The notes: generated by a model from the letters alone, not told the origin. A DNA stretch of 8,696 bases from Rhizobium sp. LCM 4573 (GCF_001854865.1 NZ_MDDW01000028.1:455081-463776), one strand, 5' to 3'; positions 1 through 5,929 are shown, counted from the stretch's first letter. Numbers and translations are program-made.

Positions 1-301
1 AGTAACCGCATTGCGCGGCCTGCATCTCTATGAAGGCCTGCTGCAGCGGTCCAGGCTCCTCGATCGTGCCCAGGCCTTCGACGGTGGCGATCTCACGGCC
101 CTCCATCAGCATGACAGGTGTCATGCAGGAAAGCACCGCTTCGCCGTTCACCACCACCATGCAGGAACCGCATTGGCCAAGCCCGCAACCATATTTCGCG
201 CCATTGAGGGCAAGATCGTCCCTGAGCACGTAGAGCAGGGGCGTGGCCGGATCGGCATCGATCCGCTTATCCTCGCCGTTCACTTTCAGCGATATGGCCA
301 T
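1..301 (-). CDS. [2Fe-2S]-binding subunit of a molybdenum hydroxylase (aldehyde/isoquinoline oxidoreductase type), C-terminus off window
   Basis: Small electron-transfer subunit of a xanthine-oxidase-family molybdenum hydroxylase (IorA/AldG-like). It passes electrons from the molybdopterin subunit through two [2Fe-2S] clusters. One hundred codons are visible and the usual length is about 150-160, so about a third is missing past the left edge. The N-terminal plant-ferredoxin domain has the signature YGCGLGQCGSC with Cys39, Cys44 and Cys47, and the fourth ligand at Cys59. The window ends inside the second-cluster domain, at QCGY (Cys98). The ATG shares its A with the TAA of the upstream cytochrome gene (TAATG). 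The GAG-rich last codons of that gene supply a GGAGGAGGAG ribosome-binding site, so translation is probably coupled. The protein has no signal peptide. In this family the Tat signal, if any, is on the large subunit, which should lie just beyond the left edge. The substrate (aldehyde or N-heterocycle) cannot be told from this subunit. Confidence 0.93.
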   Translation of the reverse strand, partial: MAISLKVNGEDKRIDADPATPLLYVLRDDLALNGAKYGCGLGQCGSCMVVVNGEAVLSCMTPVMLMEGREIATVEGLGTIEEPGPLQQAFIEMQAAQCGY

Positions 302-1689
302 TACTCCTCCTCCGCGCCGACATTGTGCGGCGCCCTCTCGATCCCGTCCGATGGACGGACGGCGACGTGATATTTGCCCGAGCGCGTGTTCGCGACCTGA
401 GCCTCCAGATCTGGCCACGCCGCTTCGTCGGAGAACCGCTCGCGCATGTAGGCGAGCAGGTCGGCGATCTGCCGATCGGTCAACATGGCGGCAAAGCCCG
501 GCATGACCGCGCTCGCCTTGCCGTCGGCCGGCGGCAGGCCGAACAGCGTCACATTGACGACGTTCTGGGGATTGGGCGCGTGAACGGCGGTGCTGAGCGC
601 GAAATTCAAGCCGCCGAAAGGCTGCTGGCGGCCGCTCTCGTGACAGGTGGCGCAGGCGGCTTGATAGATCACCGCTCCGAGATGGCCGGATGCTGCGGGG
701 GCGGGCTGCCTCTGGCTGTCGGAAGCCTGTATGATGCGGCCGCCGCCGAACTGTGCGCGGAGCTGCTCGGCCTTCTGTTGCCTTTCGGGAGAAGGCTCGC
801 CCATCAGCGAGGCGACATAGATGGAGATCGCCGTAATGTCGCTATCCGGCAAAAGCGCAAGGTTGCCCGTCACCTCCGCCATGGGTCCGCGCGAGACGCC
901 ATGCAGTTCGTGCCAGCCGTTGCGCAGATAAAAGGCGAGGCTTTCCGCGTCCCAGGGAACGGGCGCCTTGGAGTTTTCGTCGATCGCGTAGGCCTGCCAG
1001 CCTTCCGCTTCTCCGCCTGCGAAATGCCTTTCCGTGTCTTCCGCCCCGAGCGAGTTCCGGGGCGTATGACAGGCGCCGCAATGCCCCAGACCCTCGGATA
1101 GGTATCGTCCGCGGTTCCATTCCGCGCTCTGGCCGGGATCGGGCTGCAATTGCCCCTTGCGGAAGAAGAGCAGCTTCCAGCCGGCAAGCAGCGGCCGGAA
1201 CTCCAGGGGGAAAGTCAGCCGGTTGTCCGGCGCTTCCGCCTTCACCGGCTGGCGGGTCATCAGGAAGGCATAGAGCGCCTTGTTGTCCTCTGGCGTCACC
1301 CAGGTGAAATGGTCGTATGGAAAGGCCGGGTAGAGATGATTGCCGTCGCGGTCGACGCCTTCGCGCATGGCGCGTTCGAAGGCCGCCTCGCTCCAGTGCC
1401 CGATCCCAGTCTCCGGATCGGGCGTGATATTGGTCGAATGGATGGTGCCGAAGGGCGTCGGCACCGCAAGCCCGCCTGAAAATGCCGGTTTGCCCGGCAC
1501 CGTGTGACAGGCGATGCAATTGCCGACGGCGGCAAGCTGCGCGCCCTTGGCGACCAGTTCCGGGGGATGGGCGGTGCTCGCGGCCTCTTCGTCGGGTGGT
1601 ATTTCGGATCGCCAGGCGACGAACAGAAATGCGACGGCTGCGACCAGCAAAAGGGTCAACAGAAACGAGAATGCCCTGATTATGCGCAT
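301..1689 (-). CDS. Tri-heme cytochrome c subunit of membrane-bound molybdenum aldehyde/isoquinoline oxidoreductase
   Basis: Membrane-anchored, periplasm-facing cytochrome c of 462 residues, expected to take electrons from the [2Fe-2S] subunit and pass them to quinone or the respiratory chain. There are three CXXCH haem-binding motifs: CIACH (58-62), CGACH (204-208) and CATCH (346-350). Met270 and Met396 (in VMPGFA) are plausible axial ligands for haems two and three. Residues 5-25 form one hydrophobic N-terminal segment that would serve as signal or anchor. Length, haem count and motif spacing fit the AdhB/AldF-like cytochromes that accompany alcohol and aldehyde dehydrogenases. The neighbouring [2Fe-2S] gene favours the molybdenum enzyme over a PQQ alcohol dehydrogenase. 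The ATG at 1689 has a GGAGG seven bases upstream (1701-1697). Transcription probably starts from the EcfG-type promoter at 1716-1740. Confidence 0.92.
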   Translation of the reverse strand: MRIIRAFSFLLTLLLVAAVAFLFVAWRSEIPPDEEAASTAHPPELVAKGAQLAAVGNCIACHTVPGKPAFSGGLAVPTPFGTIHSTNITPDPETGIGHWSEAAFERAMREGVDRDGNHLYPAFPYDHFTWVTPEDNKALYAFLMTRQPVKAEAPDNRLTFPLEFRPLLAGWKLLFFRKGQLQPDPGQSAEWNRGRYLSEGLGHCGACHTPRNSLGAEDTERHFAGGEAEGWQAYAIDENSKAPVPWDAESLAFYLRNGWHELHGVSRGPMAEVTGNLALLPDSDITAISIYVASLMGEPSPERQQKAEQLRAQFGGGRIIQASDSQRQPAPAASGHLGAVIYQAACATCHESGRQQPFGGLNFALSTAVHAPNPQNVVNVTLFGLPPADGKASAVMPGFAAMLTDRQIADLLAYMRERFSDEAAWPDLEAQVANTRSGKYHVAVRPSDGIERAPHNVGAEEE

Positions 1690-1715
1690 GCAGAGGCCTC
1701 CACCCGCTGCTGCCG

Positions 1716-1740
1716 AACGCGTGGAAGGAAATTTTGTTCC
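1716..1740 (-). promoter_or_regulatory. Putative EcfG/RpoE2 general-stress promoter of the cytochrome c-[2Fe-2S] operon
   Basis: On the minus strand GGAAC (1740-1736) is followed after exactly 16 bases by CGTT (1719-1716). This matches the alphaproteobacterial EcfG consensus GGAAC-N16/17-CGTT. A start about seven bases downstream would give a leader of about 20 bases, with the GGAGG ribosome-binding site at 1701-1697 just inside it. The site lies between the terC terminator and the cytochrome start, where a promoter is needed. Both boxes match fully. Use in the cell is inference. Confidence 0.68.
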
Positions 1741-1760
1741 CCTCTGGTCAAAGGGCAGTC

Positions 1761-1802
1761 AAAAAAGAAGACCCGCCGCGCCATGGAGCGGGCGGGTCTT
1801 CT
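1761..1802 (-). terminator. Rho-independent terminator of terC
   Basis: A perfect 12-bp stem (1766-1777 with 1791-1802, core GAAGACCCGCC) encloses a 13-base loop. On the minus strand it is followed by a T tract (complement of the A run 1761-1766). It lies 22 bases past the terC stop codon. It should separate terC from the cytochrome operon on the same strand, which has its own promoter right after it. On the plus strand the stem is not followed by T residues, so it is not bidirectional. Confidence 0.9.
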
Positions 1803-1823
1803 GCGGAAGCGTTCAGCGCCGGA

Positions 1824-2459
1824 TCACGCGAGCCATTGCTGCATGTGCGGCCAGACTTCGACGAAGCCGTGATAGATCATGTTGCCGGCGACATAGACGA
1901 TCACCGCAAGGCCGACATAGGCGATCCAGCGATAGCGGTGGAGGAGCCGTGCAACCAGGTTGGCCGCAAGGCCCATCAGCGCGATCGAGAGAATGAGGCC
2001 GATGATCAGCACCGAGGTATGTTCGCGGGCAGCGCCTGCGACCGCCAGAACATTGTCCAGCGACATGGAGACGTCGGCGATGACGATCTGGGTCGCCGCC
2101 TGGAGAAAGGTCTTGCGCGGAACGTTCGTTTCCTCGGCCTCTTCGGCGGATAGCGCATGTGCGGCGCTCTGGTCGGCCGATCGCAGTTCCGTCCACATCT
2201 TCCAGCAGACCCATGCGAGCAGCAGGCCGCCGAGGAGCTGCAACCCGACGATGCCGAGCAGATAGGCGGTGACCGTCGCGAACGAGATGCGCAGGACCGT
2301 GGCCGCGATGATGCCGACGAGAATCGCCTTGTTGCGCTGGTGGGCGGGGAGGCCGGCCGCTGCAAGGCCGATGACGATGGCGTTGTCTCCCGCCAGAACG
2401 AGGTCGATGGCGATGACCTGAAGGAGCGCCGAAAAACCGGCCGCGGTGAAGATTTCCAT
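1824..2459 (-). CDS. TerC family integral membrane protein (YjbE subfamily)
   Basis: Polytopic membrane protein of 211 residues, in the usual size range of YjbE-type TerC proteins. Relatives are linked to metal-ion handling, mainly manganese efflux or metallation of exported proteins, and to tellurite resistance. The two acidic membrane signatures of the family are present: AIDLVLAGDN (Asp19, Asp25, Asn26) and IADVSMSLDN (Asp129, Asp135, Asn136), each near the start of a half of the protein, in line with its internal repeat. A charged cytoplasmic loop around residues 90-115 separates the halves. I chose ATG 2459, giving MEIFTAAGF. The open frame continues upstream to 2819, but that part is non-membrane sequence overlapping a structured leader and the divergent response regulator. 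The ribosome-binding site is poor (AAG-rich, no GGAGG), so leader control of translation is possible. The gene ends in a strong terminator. The metal substrate is not evident from sequence. Confidence 0.92.
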   Translation of the reverse strand: MEIFTAAGFSALLQVIAIDLVLAGDNAIVIGLAAAGLPAHQRNKAILVGIIAATVLRISFATVTAYLLGIVGLQLLGGLLLAWVCWKMWTELRSADQSAAHALSAEEAEETNVPRKTFLQAATQIVIADVSMSLDNVLAVAGAAREHTSVLIIGLILSIALMGLAANLVARLLHRYRWIAYVGLAVIVYVAGNMIYHGFVEVWPHMQQWLA

Positions 2460-2549
2460 GATGAGGCTTTTACTTGGATGGCGATGTTTTGAACGGTGGT
2501 CGATCGCGACCGCATGGTGGTACAAGATATTTCGCCTCGCTTGGCAAGC

Positions 2550-2649
2550 AAAAAATGAGCGCATCCGCCGCTCGGCTGGGGCTGCCGTTCGAGCCGGCGC
2601 GTTTGCGTCCTCGAAAGCCCGTAAAGGGCAGGGGGTGCCAGCAGCCCCA
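2550..2649 (-). ncRNA. Candidate structured leader or small RNA upstream of terC, ending in an intrinsic terminator
   Basis: Read on the minus strand, a 9-bp perfect stem (TGGGGCTGC 2649-2641 with its complement 2585-2577) encloses two inner hairpins. One is GCCC/GGGC with a 5-base loop (2629-2617). The other is TTCGAG/CTCGAA, 6 bp (2615-2610 with 2593-2588), capped by a CGC/GCG mini-stem. After the closing stem comes a hairpin with a 5-bp GAGCG stem (2573-2569 with 2561-2557) followed by A and then T6 (2555-2550), as in an intrinsic terminator. A promoter-like pair upstream puts the predicted 5' end near the closing stem. The arrangement suits either an attenuating leader of terC or a free RNA of about 100 bases. 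It does not show the GGGGAGUA or GAGACC signatures of the yybP-ykoY riboswitch. It could instead be a palindromic intergenic repeat of the rhizobial RIME kind. Identity unknown. Confidence 0.45.
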
Positions 2650-2658
2650 TTTTCTCCT

Positions 2659-2685
2659 ATATTATCAGGGACTTTGTGGTGACAA
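2659..2685 (-). promoter_or_regulatory. Putative sigma-70-type promoter for terC and its structured leader
   Basis: On the minus strand TTGTCA (2685-2680) is followed after 15 bases by TAATAT (2664-2659). Shifting the -10 by one or two bases gives spacers of 16-17. Initiation about seven bases on would fall at about 2652, right before the 9-bp stem that opens at 2649. The -35 matches well; the -10 and spacing are only fair. Confidence 0.4.
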
Positions 2686-2687
2686 AG
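2672..2687. promoter_or_regulatory. Inverted repeat overlapping the terC -35 region, possible operator
   Basis: CTTTGT (2672-2677) and ACAAAG (2682-2687) form a perfect 6-bp inverted repeat around GGTG. It covers the -35 hexamer of the putative minus-strand promoter and lies about 75 bases before the response regulator. A regulator bound here could affect either gene. The half-sites are short and no matching regulator is known to me. Confidence 0.3.
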
Positions 2688-2763
2688 GTCGAGGGGCGCT
2701 CTGCCGAATAGAAAAGCGACGCCGATACTGCGGCCCGAAAAGGCCTGGAACCGGAGGCTTGGG

Positions 2764-3126
2764 ATGCTGCCAAGTGCTGTCGTGCTGATTGTCGAGGATG
2801 AGCCGCTCATCCGCTTCACGGTGCTCGACGTCTTGGAAGAGGTCGGTCATTCGGTGCTCGAGGCTGGAAATGGCGAGGAGGCTCTCGCCCTGTTTCGCAG
2901 CCGCCCGGATATCGACGTCGTGCTCACCGACGTCAACATGAAAGGTTCCATGGACGGTATCCAGCTTGCCCGTCGAGTGCGGGCGCTGCGCCCGAATGTC
3001 GGGATCATCATGACCTCCGGGGTGGACCGGCTCGATCCCATGCTGCTGCCTGCAAATGCAGTCTTCCTGCCCAAGCCCTACGCTCACGAAATGCTTCTTT
3101 CCTCCATCCATTCGCTCGTTCGTTAG
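2764..3126 (+). CDS. Single-domain (receiver-only) response regulator
   Basis: CheY-like receiver of 120 residues with no output domain. Visible residues are the acidic pair Glu11-Asp12 in IVEDEP, the phosphoacceptor Asp56 in VLTDVNM, the switch Thr84-Ser85 and Lys104-Pro105 in PKPY. It should be phosphorylated by a separate histidine kinase and act by protein contact rather than by DNA binding. No kinase gene lies in the window, so it is an orphan here. The start is well supported by GGAGG (2753-2757) six bases upstream. It is divergent from terC, and the next gene lies 156 bases downstream without a clear terminator between. The sequence after Thr84-Ser85 (GVD) does not fit the FATGUY motif of the Sdr-type alphaproteobacterial receivers in stress signalling, so I do not assign it to that group. 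Confidence 0.92.
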   Translation: MLPSAVVLIVEDEPLIRFTVLDVLEEVGHSVLEAGNGEEALALFRSRPDIDVVLTDVNMKGSMDGIQLARRVRALRPNVGIIMTSGVDRLDPMLLPANAVFLPKPYAHEMLLSSIHSLVR

Positions 3127-3171
3127 CTCCCGTTCGAGCCGGCACGAGAAATCGGCCTTTACTCCTTCCTA

Positions 3172-3194
3172 ATCTCTATTAGATTGGTAGAGAT
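3172..3194. promoter_or_regulatory. Inverted repeat upstream of the COG4529 gene, possible operator
   Basis: ATCTCTA (3172-3178) and TAGAGAT (3188-3194) are perfect 7-bp inverted arms about a 9-base spacer. Two smaller inverted repeats (CTAAT/ATTAG and AATCT/AGATT) overlap the left arm. This AT-rich block in a GC-rich intergenic region lies about 90 bases before the likely start. It could be an operator or part of the promoter. Confidence 0.3.
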
Positions 3195-3282
3195 GAGGCC
3201 GCGCCTGCGGGAGGAGGAAACTCGATCCTCGGCGCGGGTTCATGGCAGCCCTTTCGCTTGCGCAATAACGAGGAGAGTGTGC

Positions 3283-4671
3283 TTGATCCATGATGTCGCC
3301 GTCGTCGGCTCCGGATTTTCCGCGATCGCCCTGACCATCAACCTCCTGAACCTTCTGCCCCCATCCTCCACCATCGCCGTGGTGGGGGACGATCCGGGTT
3401 TCGGCCGCGGAACCGCCTATCGCACCGAATTCTACCTGCATCGGCTGAACGTCCCGGCCGCGCGCATGAGCGTCTTCCCCGATGCGCCGGATGATTTCGT
3501 CGAATGGCTTCGGCGGCGGGGCAGGACGGTGACGCCGGACGATTTCGCCACCCGTGGTGACTACGGGCTCTATCTGCGCGATACGCTAGCCTCGCTGCTG
3601 CGGTCCCGCCGCGACCGCGCGCAGGTCGAGTTCATCAAGGCCAAGGCTACCGAATGCATCCGCTCGGAGAACGGCCGCATCGTCTTCCGCCTGGATAACG
3701 GGAATGAGCTCGCGGCGCGAAACGTCGTCCTCTGCCTCGGCGTCGGCAATGCCGACCTGCCGCTGAAGCCGGAGCGAATCGCCGGTGAGGTTCTCCCCCG
3801 CATCGTCCAGAACCCGTGGCGACTCGGCTGGTTTTCGAGGGTCCGGCGCGGTGAGGATGTCTGCATTCTCGGTTCCGGCCTGACGATGATCGATCAGGTT
3901 CTGGCGCTGCGCGGCCGGGGGCATCGCGGCCGCATCCATGTGCTTTCGCGCCGCGGACTCGTGCCGCATGCGCACCTCTTGCGCCGCTCCACGCCTGTTC
4001 AGCCAGCGCTGCCCGATGATAGCCGCGAGATCAGCGCCATTCTCAAGAATCTGCGCGGCCAGGTGAGGGAAGGGGCCGATTGGCGCGGGGTGATGGATGG
4101 ATTGAGGCCTGGGACCCAGGCGCTCTGGCAGGAGCTTTCGAAGGAGCAGCGATCCCGTTTCCTGCGCCATGCACTCGCCTGGTGGAACATCCACCGCCAC
4201 CGCATCGCGCCCGAGATTGCCTCGCGTTTCGATGCGCTCACGAGGGACGGCACGGTGACCGTGCATGCCGGTTTTCTGCAGGCCATGGAGCCTTCCGGCG
4301 AGGGCGCCGAAATCCGCTATCGTCAGCGCGGGAGCGACCATATCGCCTCCTTCCATACGGACTGGATCGTCAACTGTACGGGCATGGAGCGCGCCGGCAT
4401 CGGTCATTCGCCGCTGCTTCAGGCAATGCGGGCGCGTGACATGATAGCCATGGACGAACTGGGTCTCGGCATCCGTGTCGATGCGCGGTCGCATGTGCTT
4501 GCGCCGGACGGGCAGGTCCAGCCGGGGCTGTACGCGGCCGGAGCGCTGACAGCGGGACAGTTCTGGGAAATCACCGCCGTGCCGGATATCCGCCTTCAGG
4601 CCCAGCGCGTGGCGGAGACGATCGCGACGGACGTGGACCTGAATTCCCGGCGCGTCGCATCCGCACGGTAA
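3283..4671 (+). CDS. FAD/NAD(P)-binding oxidoreductase, COG4529/YdhS-like (NAD_binding_9 family)
   Basis: Predicted flavoprotein of 462 residues whose substrate is unknown across the family. The first strand and Rossmann loop (VAVVGSGFSA, Gly9 and Gly11) come right at the N-terminus. The family segment running from GRGTAY to LNVPAARMS follows at about residues 41-60. A second dinucleotide loop (CILGSGLTMID, glycines 197 and 199) lies mid-protein, as expected for an FAD plus NAD(P) enzyme. A C-terminal GLYAAGAL segment is typical of the FAD-contacting end of such proteins. Start choice: TTG 3283 has AGGAG at 3271-3275, seven bases upstream, and puts the Rossmann strand at residue 5. Starts at ATG 3193 or TTG 3184 would add about 30 Arg-rich residues and lack a good ribosome-binding site. 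It follows the response regulator on the same strand. A functional link is only positional. Confidence 0.85.
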   Translation: MIHDVAVVGSGFSAIALTINLLNLLPPSSTIAVVGDDPGFGRGTAYRTEFYLHRLNVPAARMSVFPDAPDDFVEWLRRRGRTVTPDDFATRGDYGLYLRDTLASLLRSRRDRAQVEFIKAKATECIRSENGRIVFRLDNGNELAARNVVLCLGVGNADLPLKPERIAGEVLPRIVQNPWRLGWFSRVRRGEDVCILGSGLTMIDQVLALRGRGHRGRIHVLSRRGLVPHAHLLRRSTPVQPALPDDSREISAILKNLRGQVREGADWRGVMDGLRPGTQALWQELSKEQRSRFLRHALAWWNIHRHRIAPEIASRFDALTRDGTVTVHAGFLQAMEPSGEGAEIRYRQRGSDHIASFHTDWIVNCTGMERAGIGHSPLLQAMRARDMIAMDELGLGIRVDARSHVLAPDGQVQPGLYAAGALTAGQFWEITAVPDIRLQAQRVAETIATDVDLNSRRVASAR

Positions 4672-4798
4672 TATCCCGGCCCTGCCGCCGCACCCTGAGC
4701 ATGATTTTCTCTTCCGCGGGTCGCCGCCGGAAGTTCCATTTCTTTCAATGGAGGTGGGCGCCGCTAATCTGTTCCCGATAGATCGAGAGGGAAATCTG

Positions 4799-5359
4799 AT
4801 GTCGTCTCGAAAACTGGTCGGGCTCGCCGGCAGCTACAACCGCCCTTCGAAGACCTTCGCGCTCATCGACCATGTCGCAGCCCGTGCGGCCGGGCGATAT
4901 GGCTTCGAGACCTCCGTTTACGATCTCACCGATGTCGGCCCCTCGCTCGGGCTGGCGCAGCATCGCTCCGGCCTGGATGCCGATGGCGCGCGGATACTGG
5001 AGGAGATCGTCTCCGCCGATGTGCTGGTAATCGGCGCTCCGACCTTCAAGGGCAGCTATCCCGGCCTTTTCAAGCATTTCATAGACCTGATCGATCCCGA
5101 TCAGCTCCGCGCCAAGCCGGTCATCATCACCGCGACGGGCGGGGGAGACCGGCACGCGCTGATGGTGGAGCATCAGCTTCGGCCGCTCTTCGGCTTCTTC
5201 ATGGCGCATACGCTGCCGACGGCGGTCTACGCATCCGATCGCGATTTTGCCGATTACCGGATCACGTCCGGTGAGCTTCTACAGAGAGTCGGCCAGGCCG
5301 TCGCGGAGCTTTCGGCTTTCTTCCCGGATGCCGGCAGCGATCTCGTGGCCGCCGAATAG
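4799..5359 (+). CDS. msuE: NAD(P)H-dependent FMN reductase, MsuE/SsuE family
   Basis: Flavodoxin-fold cytosolic enzyme of 186 residues that reduces free FMN with NAD(P)H, normally to feed FMNH2 to alkanesulfonate monooxygenases (SsuD, MsuD, SfnG). It has the phosphate-binding loop GSYNRPSKT (11-19), then APTFKGSYPGLFKHFIDLI (80-98) matching the SsuE core. A TGGGDRHALMVEHQLRP stretch (113-129) carries His125 where SsuE has its pi-helix tyrosine; as I recall, MsuE has histidine there, so MsuE is the closer match. ATG 4799 was chosen because AGAGGG lies seven bases upstream and the first strand follows at once; the longer frame from 4748 adds unlike residues. No sulfonate monooxygenase or transporter is nearby, so the symbol reflects subfamily, not proven pathway. 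It is followed by the UPF0303 gene after 78 bases, perhaps in one transcript. Confidence 0.83.
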   Translation: MSSRKLVGLAGSYNRPSKTFALIDHVAARAAGRYGFETSVYDLTDVGPSLGLAQHRSGLDADGARILEEIVSADVLVIGAPTFKGSYPGLFKHFIDLIDPDQLRAKPVIITATGGGDRHALMVEHQLRPLFGFFMAHTLPTAVYASDRDFADYRITSGELLQRVGQAVAELSAFFPDAGSDLVAAE

Positions 5360-5437
5360 AAGAGGCCGGCGGCGCAGCTTTACTTTCCCCGTCTTTGCGG
5401 CCATCAATGCCGGCTCTGTAAAATGGGAGAGCAAGGC

Positions 5438-5929
5438 ATGGCTGTAGACGAGGATATCGCCCGCATTTCCGAACAGGAAGAGGCGCTCCGTTTCGAGCAT
5501 TTCGATCTCAGGACCGCCTGGAAGCTCGGATCGCTGCTCCGGGAAATGGCGGAAGAGCGGGGTCTTGGCGTGGCGATCGACGTGCAGCTCCATTCCATGC
5601 CTGCCTTCTATGCCGCCATGCCGGGTTCGACGCCGGACAATGCCCAATGGATACGCCGCAAGCGTGCAGTCGCGCTGCGCTTCTTCCGTTCGAGCTACGC
5701 AATAGGGCTCGCGCTCGCCAAGCAGAATGCCACGATGGAGGGGAAATACGGTCTCGCTTCGGCCGATTATGCGGCCCACGGTGGCAGTTTCCCGATTTTC
5801 GTGACCGGCACCGGCTGCATCGGCGCGGTTACGGTATCGGGCCTGCCGCAGCGCGAGGATCACAACATGGTGGTCGAGGCGCTCGCGAAAATCCTGGGTA
5901 AGGATATTGCCGGGCTCAAGCTCGATTGA
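5438..5929 (+). CDS. UPF0303 / haem-degrading domain family protein
   Basis: Protein of 163 residues, normal for UPF0303, in the GlcG/HbpS-like 'haem-degrading' fold (PF03928). The name derives from haem binding by HbpS; no enzymatic role is established for UPF0303 members. Family features seen: LGVAIDVQL (43-51), RRKRAVALRFFRSSYA (73-88), a conserved AAHGGSFPI (112-120, His114), then GCIGAVTVSGLPQREDHNMVVEAL (126-149). There is no signal peptide, so it is cytosolic. ATG 5438 is preferred over the in-frame ATG 5423 because GGGAGA (5425-5430) sits seven bases before it and the family begins close to this point. It precedes the DUF924 gene by only 16 bases, so the two are very likely co-transcribed. 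Confidence 0.88.
   Translation: MAVDEDIARISEQEEALRFEHFDLRTAWKLGSLLREMAEERGLGVAIDVQLHSMPAFYAAMPGSTPDNAQWIRRKRAVALRFFRSSYAIGLALAKQNATMEGKYGLASADYAAHGGSFPIFVTGTGCIGAVTVSGLPQREDHNMVVEALAKILGKDIAGLKLD

Larger units (their letters stand above)
2460..2763. other. 304-base divergent intergenic region between terC and the response regulator gene
   Basis: There is no credible coding sequence here; reading frames that cross it are extensions or shadows of the flanking genes. From right to left it holds the GGAGG ribosome-binding site of the response regulator (2753-2757), a small inverted repeat (2672-2687), a minus-strand promoter-like pair, a branched inverted-repeat element (2577-2649), a hairpin with a T6 tract on the minus strand (2550-2573), and about 90 bases of terC leader. 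That leader contains two short hairpins (GCTTG/CAAGC near 2540-2550 and GGTCG/CGACC near 2499-2512). No clear plus-strand promoter for the response regulator was recognised. Confidence 0.7.

Noticed and set aside
325..1101. Plus-strand open frame of 258 codons opposite the cytochrome c gene
   Set aside because: Arg/Ala/Gly-rich shadow of a GC-rich gene. The opposite strand has three CXXCH motifs and a clear family match.
2577..2649. yybP-ykoY manganese riboswitch upstream of terC
   Set aside because: Expected from the gene family, but the conserved GGGGAGUA and GAGACC-type segments were not found on the minus strand in this region.
2460..2819. N-terminal extension of the TerC frame to 2819
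   Set aside because: The extension is not membrane-like, overlaps the response regulator and the structured leader, and the family starts at the ATG at 2459.
2585..3143. A 14-base direct repeat (CCGTTCGAGCCGGC at 2585-2598 and 3130-3143) flanking the response regulator
   Set aside because: A single match of this length in a GC-rich window can occur by chance. No integrase, tRNA or target-site features support mobility.
3134..3165. Possible terminator after the response regulator (GCCG/CGGC then CTTTACTCCTT)
   Set aside because: The stem is only 4 bp and there is no proper T tract.
3586..4494. Minus-strand open frame of 302 codons opposite the COG4529 gene
   Set aside because: No family features. 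It lies fully inside a convincing FAD/NAD(P)-binding coding sequence.
4736..4751. CCATT/AATGG inverted repeat before the FMN reductase gene
   Set aside because: Five-base arms only, and no matching promoter boxes; too weak to call an operator.
5348..5380. GCCGCC/GGCGGC inverted repeat at the end of the FMN reductase gene
   Set aside because: No T run follows and such repeats are common in GC-rich DNA; not convincing as a terminator.
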